The notes under the pieces were generated by a model that saw nothing but the letters and a program-made list of their open reading frames with translations, was not told the origin of the DNA and searched no databases. Positions 5,682-10,142 of a stretch of DNA of 10,142 nt are shown one piece after another. Origin of the DNA: Actinomycetota bacterium (lineage in GTDB: Bacteria; Actinomycetota; Thermoleophilia; Solirubrobacterales; Solirubrobacteraceae); the NCBI GenBank assembly GCA_005788585.1, contig SYBY01000128.1, forward strand, positions 1-10,142, read 5' to 3'. Position 1 is the stretch's first letter, and every line of letters begins with the position of its first letter. Both the position numbers and the translations under genes were made by a program.

Positions 5682-6079
5682 GCCCCCTCGGCGCTCAGGG
5701 CACGCAGCGCGGCGAGCGCCGCGTCGCGGTCCTCCCAGGGCACGAGCAGGTGGTCGTGATGGAAGCCGGCGAGCACGTTGCAGCTCAGGCCGGCCCGGGC
5801 GAGGGCAGCGCTGAACGCGGCGGTGAGGCCGACGGCGTCGAGGGCCGAGTGGACCCGCAGCGTGATCCACGCAGCGACGAAGTCGTAGGACAGGCCGAGC
5901 CGGTCGGCGTCGGTCTGGGGGAGGACGACGGTCAGGCCCTCGTCCTCGCGGATGGTCGCATCGGGAACGAGATCGCCGAGCGTGGCGGCGTCGTCGACCG
6001 TCGCGACCACGAAGGGATCGGGTCGCAGGACCGGGGCCATCGACGCGACCAGCGTCGCGAGGTCGCGATCACCCGCCAT
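5678..6079 (-). CDS. ACT-domain protein (DUF2241-like)
   Basis: The 133-residue protein matches small ACT-domain proteins made of an N-terminal strand-rich segment and a C-terminal ACT half. FVVATVDDAATLGDLVPDATIREDEGLTVVLP (about 23-54) is the usual first part, followed by the two segments AWITLRVHSALDAVGLTAAFSAALARAGLSCNVLAGFHHDHLLVPWED, where SCNVLAGFHHDH is characteristic. ACT folds bind amino acids or other small ligands and act as regulatory modules; no catalytic domain is attached. Its ATG (6079-6077) shares one base with the stop of the preceding gene (TGATG), and its TGA overlaps the next ATG, so expression must be tightly tied to both neighbours. A sensing role for an amino-acid-like molecule, matching the downstream amine acetyltransferase, is inference only. 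Confidence 0.87.
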   Translation of the reverse strand: MAGDRDLATLVASMAPVLRPDPFVVATVDDAATLGDLVPDATIREDEGLTVVLPQTDADRLGLSYDFVAAWITLRVHSALDAVGLTAAFSAALARAGLSCNVLAGFHHDHLLVPWEDRDAALAALRALSAEGA

Positions 6080-6855
6080 CAGAAGACCCGGCCGGTGCGG
6101 TTGATGCCCGCATTGTCCGCGGCGGCGTCCGAGCCTGTCGGGAACGCGTCGGTGTTGCCGAGGCTCACATCGTGCGGGTCGGGACGCTCGCGGTCGAGGG
6201 CCCCGACGGCGGCGCGTCGCACGAGCGCCTCACCTCGCCGGCAGGCCTGCGCGTGCGTACTGGCCTCCAGTCGCAGATGGACCTTCACGCCCTCGCCGCA
6301 GGCCACCCAACCGACCTCGCTGCCGTCCTCGGGCAGCACAGGCGAGGTGTCCTTGAAGGCGAACACCACAAGCTCGATGTCGTCCTCGGCCCGCAGGGCT
6401 GCCTCGAACGCGTCGGCGAACCCCGGCGGAGGAAAGAAGGCGTCCCCGCGCACCACGACCTCCCAGGAGATCGCCGGGTCGGCGTCGGTGCGGTCGAGAT
6501 GCTCCCACCCCGGAATCCGCCGTGGCACGAGCTGGAGGTCGTCGTCCCACCGGGGCAGCGAGCCGGCCGGTTCCTCGCCGGCGGAGGCGTGCTTCGTGCC
6601 GTCGGGGCCGAACCAGCGGATGATCACTCGCGCAGCGTGGCGGCGTGCCCACGCGACGGCGTCTGCGGCGGAGACTCCGGACGGGCCTTGACGAACGCCG
6701 GAGGCCAGCGACGCCGACTCGACGTGCGCGTCGAAGCGCGCGAGGGCGAACATCCCGTCGTCGTCGGACGGGTCGCCGTTCAGGGAGCCGACGTCCTCGG
6801 CGATCCACGCGGTGCCATCGTCCCAGCCGGTCGGCTTCCTGTCCGGAGCGCCCAT
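6079..6855 (-). CDS. Uncharacterised protein, first gene of the coupled operon
   Basis: I do not recognise this family. From ATG 6855 the protein has 258 residues, is soluble-looking (no signal peptide or membrane helix), acidic and tryptophan-rich. Visible parts: an acidic N-terminus (WDDGTAWIAEDVGSLNGDPSDDDGMFALARFD); ADAVAWARRHAARVIIRWFGPDGTKHASAGE near residues 65-95, a helix followed by a strand; PRRIPGWEHLDRTDADPAISWEVVVRGDAFFPPPGFADAFEAAL; a strand ELVVFAFKD; CGEGVKVHLRLEASTHAQACRRGEALVRRA; and a low-complexity polar tail ending NRTGRVF. The strand-helix-strand layout of the second half suggests a small alpha/beta fold. ATG 6855 has GAGG 9 nt upstream on the minus strand; ATG 6864 is possible, and longer starts would run into the divergent promoter. 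Its stop overlaps the ACT-domain start (TGATG), so whatever it does is co-produced with the ACT, MmcQ/YjbR and GNAT proteins. Confidence 0.75.
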   Translation of the reverse strand: MGAPDRKPTGWDDGTAWIAEDVGSLNGDPSDDDGMFALARFDAHVESASLASGVRQGPSGVSAADAVAWARRHAARVIIRWFGPDGTKHASAGEEPAGSLPRWDDDLQLVPRRIPGWEHLDRTDADPAISWEVVVRGDAFFPPPGFADAFEAALRAEDDIELVVFAFKDTSPVLPEDGSEVGWVACGEGVKVHLRLEASTHAQACRRGEALVRRAAVGALDRERPDPHDVSLGNTDAFPTGSDAAADNAGINRTGRVF

Positions 6856-6904
6856 GCCCGGCATCCTCGCCCGCGGAGCGCCGGCACACAAGTGATCGCC
6901 TCGC

Positions 6905-6920
6905 GCGGGTAACGTCCCGC
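6905..6920 (+). promoter_or_regulatory. Leaderless -10 box (TAACGT) inside an inverted repeat, alpha/beta hydrolase promoter
   Basis: TAACGT at 6910-6915 fits the TANNNT -10 pattern and ends 7 nt before the ATG at 6923, so transcription should start at or next to that A. No Shine-Dalgarno is present. The hexamer is flanked exactly by GCGGG (6905-6909) and CCCGC (6916-6920), a 5-bp inverted repeat that could serve as an operator, although short G/C arms are common by chance in this DNA. Confidence 0.55.
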
Positions 6921-6922
6921 CC

Positions 6923-7807
6923 ATGCCCGAGGTCTCCATTCACGGTCAGCGGGTGCACTTCCGGCGCGCGGGTGACGGGCCGGCCCTGTTGCTCATCCAC
7001 GGCATCACGTCGAGCCACCGCACCTGGGACGAGGTGTTCGACCGGCTCGCCGCCGAGCACACCGTCATCGCACCCGACCTGCCCGGCCACGGCCGGTCGG
7101 ACAAGCCGAAGGGCGACTACTCGCTCGGCGCGTACGCCGCGACCCTGCGCGACCTGCTCGTCCTGCTGGAGATTCCGCGCGCGACGATCGTCGGCCACTC
7201 CCTGGGCGGCGGCATCGCGATGACGTTCACCTACCAGTTCCCCGAGCGCGTCGACCGGATGGTGCTCGTCGACAGCGGCGGCCTGGGCGAGGAGGTCAGT
7301 CTCGCGCTGCGGGCCGCGACGCTGCCCGGGGCCGAGATCGCGCTGCCCTTCCTCTTCGGGCCCGTCACGCAGACCGCGCTCAGCGCCGCCGGCAGCGTGC
7401 TCGGCCGCTTCGGCGTGCGCGCCAGCCCGAACACGCGCGGGCTCGTCGAGGGCCTCGAATCGCTCGGCGACGGGTCGGCGCGGCGCGCGTTCGTGCAGAC
7501 GGCCCGCTCGGTGCTCGACTCCCGCGGCCAGCGGGTCGACGCGCGCGGGCGCCTCTACCTGGCCGAGGCGTTGCCCCTGCTCCTGGTCTGGGGCCAGCAC
7601 GACCCGATCATCCCCCTCAGCCACGCCGAGCGGGCGATCGAGCTCGTGCCGCACGCCCGGTTCGAGGTGTTCCCCGGCGCCAAGCACTTCCCGTTCAACG
7701 ACGACCCCGACCGCTTCGTCGAGGTCATCGCCGACTTCGTCGCGACCACCGCGCCGGCCGACCTGCCGGAGGACCGGCTCGCGGAGCTGTTGCGGCGCGG
7801 CGCCTGA
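6923..7807 (+). CDS. Alpha/beta-fold hydrolase
   Basis: The 294-residue protein is a full-length alpha/beta hydrolase. It has the oxyanion-hole motif LLLIHGITSSHRTW (His26-Gly27), the DLPGHGRSDKP loop (52-62), the nucleophile elbow GHSLGGG with Ser93, a cap region about 125-210, VWGQHDPIIP carrying the acid Asp227, and GAKHFPFNDDPDRF carrying His255. The catalytic triad is therefore complete. The family includes C-C bond hydrolases, esterases, epoxide hydrolases and haloperoxidase-like enzymes; the sequence does not fix which, and no membrane segment or signal peptide is seen, so it should be cytoplasmic. The start is set by a leaderless promoter directly before ATG 6923. It diverges from the unknown-protein operon (67 bp between starts) and converges on the SRPBCC gene with only 6 bp between stops. 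Confidence 0.92.
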   Translation: MPEVSIHGQRVHFRRAGDGPALLLIHGITSSHRTWDEVFDRLAAEHTVIAPDLPGHGRSDKPKGDYSLGAYAATLRDLLVLLEIPRATIVGHSLGGGIAMTFTYQFPERVDRMVLVDSGGLGEEVSLALRAATLPGAEIALPFLFGPVTQTALSAAGSVLGRFGVRASPNTRGLVEGLESLGDGSARRAFVQTARSVLDSRGQRVDARGRLYLAEALPLLLVWGQHDPIIPLSHAERAIELVPHARFEVFPGAKHFPFNDDPDRFVEVIADFVATTAPADLPEDRLAELLRRGA

Positions 7808-7820
7808 CGCGGCTCAGGCG
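7801..7820. terminator. Two-way hairpin containing both convergent stop codons
   Basis: CGCCTGA (7801-7807) and TCAGGCG (7814-7820) form a perfect 7-bp stem with loop CGCGGC. The TGA of the alpha/beta hydrolase and, on the other strand, the TGA of the SRPBCC gene are both part of the stem. The position between two convergent genes 6 bp apart suggests a bidirectional terminator; there is no T-run, and 3 bp of the pairing come free because both genes use TGA. Confidence 0.5.
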
Positions 7821-8296
7821 GTGCGGGCCAGCAGCTCGTCGAGCCGCTCGTAGGTCTGGTTCAGCCCGAACTCCATGCCCGACCCGAGCATCCCGTCGCG
7901 CTCCTCGGTCGTGAAGAACAGGGTCTCGGTGACGACGCGCGTCCGGTCGCCCAGGTCGATGAACGTCGCGGTCTCGACCGAGACGTAGCCCGGCATCCCG
8001 TCCCACTCGAAGGTCTGCGAGATGCGCTCGTTGGGGACGATCTCCCGGTAGGCGCCAGAGAATCCGGTGACGTTGCCGTCGCAATCCGTGTTCGCGAAGC
8101 GCCAGCGCCCGCCGACGCGCACGTCCATCTCCTCGACGACCGTCGTCGAGTCGCGCAGGCCCCACCATTCGGGGATGAGGGCGGGGTCGGTGTAGACCGC
8201 GAACACGCGCTCCCGGGGTGCATCGAACTCACGCTCGATGCGGATGGTGCGGTCCGTCGGGGTGGTGACGGTGGCGGTCTTCTGGTCGGTGCTCAC
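7814..8296 (-). CDS. SRPBCC/AHSA1-like protein, partner of the ArsR regulator
   Basis: This 160-residue protein is a START/SRPBCC-fold (AHSA1-like) hydrophobic-ligand-binding protein. It begins TDRTIRIEREFDAPRERVFAVYTDPALIPEWWG (about 14-46), the standard opening, continues with MDVRVGGRWRF, FSGAYREIVPNERISQTFEW and VSVETATFIDLGDRTRVVTETLFFTTEERDGML, and ends with the long helix GMEFGLNQTYERLDELLA that closes the cavity. The GTG start at 8296 is supported by AAGGAG 8 nt upstream, and it overlaps the ArsR stop as GTGA, so the two are translationally coupled. ArsR plus AHSA1-type pairs are very common in actinobacteria; the SRPBCC partner is thought to bind or act on an organic ligand, but the ligand and any activity are unknown. 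Confidence 0.93.
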   Translation of the reverse strand: MSTDQKTATVTTPTDRTIRIEREFDAPRERVFAVYTDPALIPEWWGLRDSTTVVEEMDVRVGGRWRFANTDCDGNVTGFSGAYREIVPNERISQTFEWDGMPGYVSVETATFIDLGDRTRVVTETLFFTTEERDGMLGSGMEFGLNQTYERLDELLARTA

Positions 8297-8637
8297 GGCG
8301 ACTGCTCCTTCGTGCGTTCGAGCAGCTCGCCGAGGCGATCCATGCGCGTTTCGACCATCTGGCGGTACGCCGCCATCCACGCCGCGACGTCCTCCAGCCG
8401 GGCCGGCCCCGGGCGGCAGACACGCGCCCGTCCGACCTTCTCGGTCGTGACGAGCTGCGCGTCCTCGAGCACCTGCACGTGCTTCTTCATGCCGGTGAGC
8501 GAGATGCCGTGGGGCTCGGCCAGCTCGGAGATCGTCGCGGCGCCGCGGCCCACGCGGACGAGGATGTCCCGGCGCGTGGGGTCGGCGAGTGCGGCAAAGG
8601 TGCGGTCGAGCTGCTCTTCGGGTGAATACTGAACCAT
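8293..8637 (-). CDS. ArsR-family winged-helix repressor
   Basis: The 114-residue protein is a classical ArsR/SmtB-type winged helix: EEQLDRTFAALADPTRRDILVRVGRGAATISELAEP (7-42), recognition helix region ISLTGMKKHVQVLEDAQLV (about 45-63), wing TEKVGRARVCRPGP, and the C-terminal dimerisation helix DVAAWMAAYRQMVETRMDRLGELLERTKE. It lacks the CxC metal-binding motif of arsenic sensors, as is usual for members paired with SRPBCC genes, which probably sense organic ligands or partner protein state. It is the first gene of a two-gene transcript with the SRPBCC gene. The ATG at 8637 lies inside a perfect 20-bp palindrome, so it almost certainly represses its own transcription. It diverges from the AraC-type gene, 77 bp away, and the operator could also affect that promoter. 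Confidence 0.94.
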   Translation of the reverse strand: MVQYSPEEQLDRTFAALADPTRRDILVRVGRGAATISELAEPHGISLTGMKKHVQVLEDAQLVTTEKVGRARVCRPGPARLEDVAAWMAAYRQMVETRMDRLGELLERTKEQSP

Positions 8638-8647
8638 CTGGTTCAGT
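8628..8647. promoter_or_regulatory. ArsR operator: perfect palindrome over start codon and -10
   Basis: ACTGAACCA (8628-8636) and TGGTTCAGT (8639-8647) form a perfect palindrome around TC, 20 bp in all. It spans the ArsR start codon (8637-8635) and touches its -10 box. ArsR dimers bind palindromes of this size, so this is the probable autoregulatory operator. It is AT-richer than its surroundings, and 9 perfect base pairs by chance at exactly this spot is unlikely. Confidence 0.8.
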
Positions 8648-8651
8648 TATA
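8646..8651 (-). promoter_or_regulatory. -10 box TATAAC of the ArsR-SRPBCC operon, leaderless
   Basis: Minus-strand TATAAC ends 8 nt before the ArsR ATG with no Shine-Dalgarno between, so the transcript should begin at the A of the start codon. The last two bases overlap the operator. No good -35 is visible. Confidence 0.65.
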
Positions 8652-8678
8652 GCACGGTGGTTGCCGAACGTCGCCATC

Positions 8679-8708
8679 TTGGATGGATGGCCGGTGGCGC
8701 GCGATACT
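8679..8708 (+). promoter_or_regulatory. Promoter of the AraC-type gene (TTGGAT-18-GATACT), leaderless
   Basis: TTGGAT at 8679-8684 and GATACT at 8703-8708 are 18 bp apart. GATACT ends 6 nt before the ATG at 8715. There is no Shine-Dalgarno, so a leaderless transcript is again likely. Confidence 0.5.
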
Positions 8709-8714
8709 GCGTGC

Positions 8715-9149
8715 ATGGCCTTCGTCCCGCCCGCACGCCATCTGCTGCGCGCCCGCGACCTGGCCGACCGCCGATACGCCGACCCGCTCACCGTCGACGA
8801 CCTGGCGGCAGCCGCCGGCCTGTCGCGCGCGCACTTCAGCCGGGAGTTCCGCAAGGCGTTCGGGGTGAGCCCCCACGCGTACCTGCTCACGCGCCGTCTC
8901 GAGCGCGCCGCGTCGTTGCTGCGCACGACCGATCGCACCGTGGCCGAAATCTGCCTCGCCGTGGGACTGCAGAGCGTCGGGTCGTTCACGACGAGCTTCA
9001 CGCGGATGTACGGACAGTCACCGACCGCCTATCGCGCCGCGTATCCGCCTGCGGCGCACCTGGCCCGGGTCCCAGCCTGCATGATGCGCGCGTACGGCCG
9101 TCCGCAACACCGCACGTTTCGAGAAGACAGCGGCGCGACCCGGGCGTAG
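8715..9149 (+). CDS. Minimal AraC-family DNA-binding protein
   Basis: The 144-residue protein is only the AraC DNA-binding domain with short tails. Helix-turn-helix one is VDDLAAAAGLSRAHFSREFRKAFGVSPHAYLLTRRLERAASLL (about 28-70), and helix-turn-helix two is VAEICLAVGLQSVGSFTTSFTRMYGQSPTAYR (about 76-108). No ligand-binding domain is attached. The tail (YPPAAHLARVPACMMRAYGRP) is shared by a group of short AraC proteins that I recall lying next to VOC-family genes, as here. ATG 8715 gives the usual start and sits behind a promoter; longer in-frame starts run across the divergent ArsR promoter. The stop TAG (9147-9149) is also the first half of the -10 box for the VOC gene. The VOC protein may be the regulated target or the sensor partner; that is inference. 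Confidence 0.9.
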   Translation: MAFVPPARHLLRARDLADRRYADPLTVDDLAAAAGLSRAHFSREFRKAFGVSPHAYLLTRRLERAASLLRTTDRTVAEICLAVGLQSVGSFTTSFTRMYGQSPTAYRAAYPPAAHLARVPACMMRAYGRPQHRTFREDSGATRA

Positions 9150-9152
9150 CGT
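9124..9152 (+). promoter_or_regulatory. Promoter of the VOC gene (AAGACA-17-TAGCGT) overlapping the AraC stop
   Basis: AAGACA (9124-9129) is 17 bp from TAGCGT (9147-9152), which ends 7 nt before ATG 9160. The TAG of the -10 is the stop codon of the AraC-type gene. The VOC gene can therefore have its own leaderless transcript besides read-through from upstream. Confidence 0.55.
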
Positions 9153-9159
9153 GCGTCCC

Positions 9160-9588
9160 ATGATCAAGATCGCCAACGCACAGCTGTGGGTCCACGACCA
9201 GGACGAGGCGCTCGCCTTCTACACCGAGAAGCTCGGCTTCGAGGTCCGCGCCGACGTCAGCCCTCCCGAGATGCAGGGCTTCCGCTGGCTCACCGTGAGC
9301 CCGCCGGGCCAGGAGGACGTGTCGATCGTCCTGATGGCCATCCCCGGCCCGCCGATGTTCGAGCCCGAGACCGTGCGCCAGATCAACGAGCTCATGGCGA
9401 AGGGCTGTGCCGGCACCGTCTTCCTCAGCACCGACGACTGCCAGGCGTCCTTCGAGGAGCTGAAGGGGCGCGGCGTCGAGTTCGTCGACGAGCCGTACGA
9501 CACGCCCTACGGCATCGACTCGTCGTTCCGCGACCCCTCCGGCAACCACTTCCGGCTGACTCAGGTCAAGGAGTACGTCCCCGCCTGA
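9160..9588 (+). CDS. VOC-family (glyoxalase/bleomycin-resistance fold) protein
   Basis: The 142-residue protein has the two beta-alpha-beta-beta-beta modules of the vicinal oxygen chelate superfamily. The first module is MIKIANAQLWVHDQDEALAFYTEKLGFEVRADV (1-33) with RWLTVSPPGQEDVSIVLM; the second is GTVFLSTDDCQASFEELKGRGVEFVDEPYDTPYGIDSSFRDPSGNHFRLTQ, with the usual F-D-P-S-G-N-H-F end motif. Superfamily members include glyoxalases, dioxygenases and antibiotic-binding proteins; I cannot assign metal ligands or a substrate with confidence. ATG 9160 is used rather than the in-frame GTG 9151, because GTG 9151 falls within the -10 box and ATG 9160 gives the standard N-terminus. It lies 10 nt after the AraC-type gene, its probable regulator. 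Confidence 0.92.
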   Translation: MIKIANAQLWVHDQDEALAFYTEKLGFEVRADVSPPEMQGFRWLTVSPPGQEDVSIVLMAIPGPPMFEPETVRQINELMAKGCAGTVFLSTDDCQASFEELKGRGVEFVDEPYDTPYGIDSSFRDPSGNHFRLTQVKEYVPA

Positions 9589-9601
9589 GCCAGCCGGCTC
9601 A
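9586..9601. terminator. Small hairpin starting at the VOC stop codon
   Basis: TGAGCC (9586-9591, including the TGA stop) pairs with GGCTCA (9596-9601) over the loop AGCC. It lies in the 19-bp gap between the convergent VOC and SDR genes and could end transcription from either side. The stem is short and there is no T-run, so it may be weak. Confidence 0.4.
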
Positions 9602-9607
9602 CGATGC

Positions 9608-10142
9608 TCAGAGCAGCTCCAGGGAGACGTCCCAGAGGTGCCGCGCGTTGTCCGGATCGAGGGCGAAGGGCGCCACGCCGGACGAGCCTTCGCGCCGGGC
9701 GATGACCTCGGCCTCGTTGCAGTCCTCGAAGTAGCGTCCGCTGACGCCGTCGAGCTGCGGCGACGTCGCGAGCAGCACCGAGGTGGCGGCTCCCTGCTCG
9801 GGCGACTTCAGCTTCATCGTGCGGTTCTCCATCATCCGCTTCATCGTCTCTTCGGAGAGGTGGCGCTGCAGCGGCGTGAGGATGCCTCCCGGCATCAGGG
9901 CGTTGGCGGTGATCCCGTCGCCGGCCCACCTCCGCGTGGCCTCGACGGCCAGCAGCACGTTCGCCGTCTTCGACTGCCCGTAGGCGGTCCACGGGTCGTA
10001 GGGGCGGAAGTCGTAGTGCAGGTCGTCGAAGATGACCGGGGAGTTCAGGTGGCCGGTCGAGCTCACGGAGACGATCCGGGCGCCGTCCGCCGCGGCGAGC
10101 GCGTCGTGCAGGCCCAGCGTGAGCCGGAAGTGCCCGAGGTGG
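9608..10142 (-). CDS. Short-chain dehydrogenase/reductase (SDR), N-terminus outside window
   Basis: The C-terminal 177 residues of an SDR are present; the Rossmann TGxxxGxG motif lies beyond the window edge. The visible part begins HLGHFRLTLGL, the family's N-H-x-G-x-F motif before helix E, then ARIVSVSSTGH with the catalytic Ser, and PWTAYGQSKTANVLLAVEATRR with the catalytic Tyr and Lys (YxxxK). GITANALMPGGILTPLQRHL is the usual post-active-site strand and P-G loop. The long tail (EQGAATSVLLATSPQLDGVSGRYFEDCNEAEVI) is typical of retinol-dehydrogenase/WW-oxidoreductase-like SDRs, which oxidise or reduce hydroxyl/carbonyl groups with NAD(P). The substrate is unknown. It converges on the VOC gene. 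Confidence 0.92.
   Translation of the reverse strand, partial: HLGHFRLTLGLHDALAAADGARIVSVSSTGHLNSPVIFDDLHYDFRPYDPWTAYGQSKTANVLLAVEATRRWAGDGITANALMPGGILTPLQRHLSEETMKRMMENRTMKLKSPEQGAATSVLLATSPQLDGVSGRYFEDCNEAEVIARREGSSGVAPFALDPDNARHLWDVSLELL

Noticed and set aside
6230..7687. A 485-codon minus-strand open frame under the alpha/beta hydrolase and unknown gene
   Set aside because: It is antisense to a full catalytic-triad hydrolase and has no family motif; its end is an out-of-frame reading of the unknown gene.
8297..9001. In-frame upstream extension of the SRPBCC gene to 395 residues
   Set aside because: The extension overlaps the ArsR gene out of frame and the divergent AraC-type gene; GTG 8296 has AAGGAG at 8 nt and a GTGA overlap.

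Overview
The window is a very GC-rich chromosomal segment with compact gene packing, GTG starts, an F420-type (deazaflavin) oxidoreductase and several start codons sitting 6-10 nt behind a TANNNT-type -10 box, the layout of leaderless transcripts. Together these point to an actinobacterium. The fatty-acid, SDR, FG-GAP and SRPBCC gene mix would suit Thermoleophilia/Solirubrobacterales, but that finer placement is inference. No RNA genes, IS elements, integrases, CRISPR arrays or phage genes were seen.

Layout. 1-394: 3' end of a 3-hydroxyacyl-CoA dehydrogenase (beta-oxidation) closed by a strong UUCG-loop hairpin. 487-1664: two plus-strand genes, a DDN-like deazaflavin-dependent oxidoreductase and a two-domain protein joining an acylphosphatase to the 3'-phosphoesterase (PE) domain of DNA ligase D. 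1639-3747, minus strand: a LysR regulator followed by a secreted seven-repeat FG-GAP/VCBS beta-propeller. 3823-4938: an EamA (DMT) transporter diverging from the LysR gene, with dyad-rich operator DNA between them. Its frame has no stop at the end of the domain; a perfect 17-bp inverted repeat lies exactly there and the frame runs on antisense into the next gene. 4768-6855, minus strand: a tightly coupled four-gene operon (unknown protein, ACT-domain protein, MmcQ/YjbR-like protein, PAT-like GNAT acetyltransferase) with TGATG, ATGA and GTGA stop/start overlaps. 6923-7807: an alpha/beta hydrolase. 7814-8637, minus strand: an ArsR repressor coupled to an SRPBCC/AHSA1 protein, with a perfect 20-bp palindrome over the ArsR promoter and start codon. 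8715-9588: a minimal AraC-type regulator followed by a VOC (glyoxalase-fold) protein. 9608-10142: 3' part of a short-chain dehydrogenase on the minus strand, truncated by the window edge.

How the genes work together. The window holds three compact regulator-plus-target units (LysR/EamA, ArsR/SRPBCC, AraC/VOC) among oxidoreductases and hydrolases, a common soil-actinobacterial arrangement. The items most worth follow-up are the acylphosphatase-PE fusion with its altered PE active site, the EamA gene whose 3' end is a large hairpin with no in-frame stop, and the coupled operon led by an unrecognised protein. None is proven to be a new system from sequence alone.
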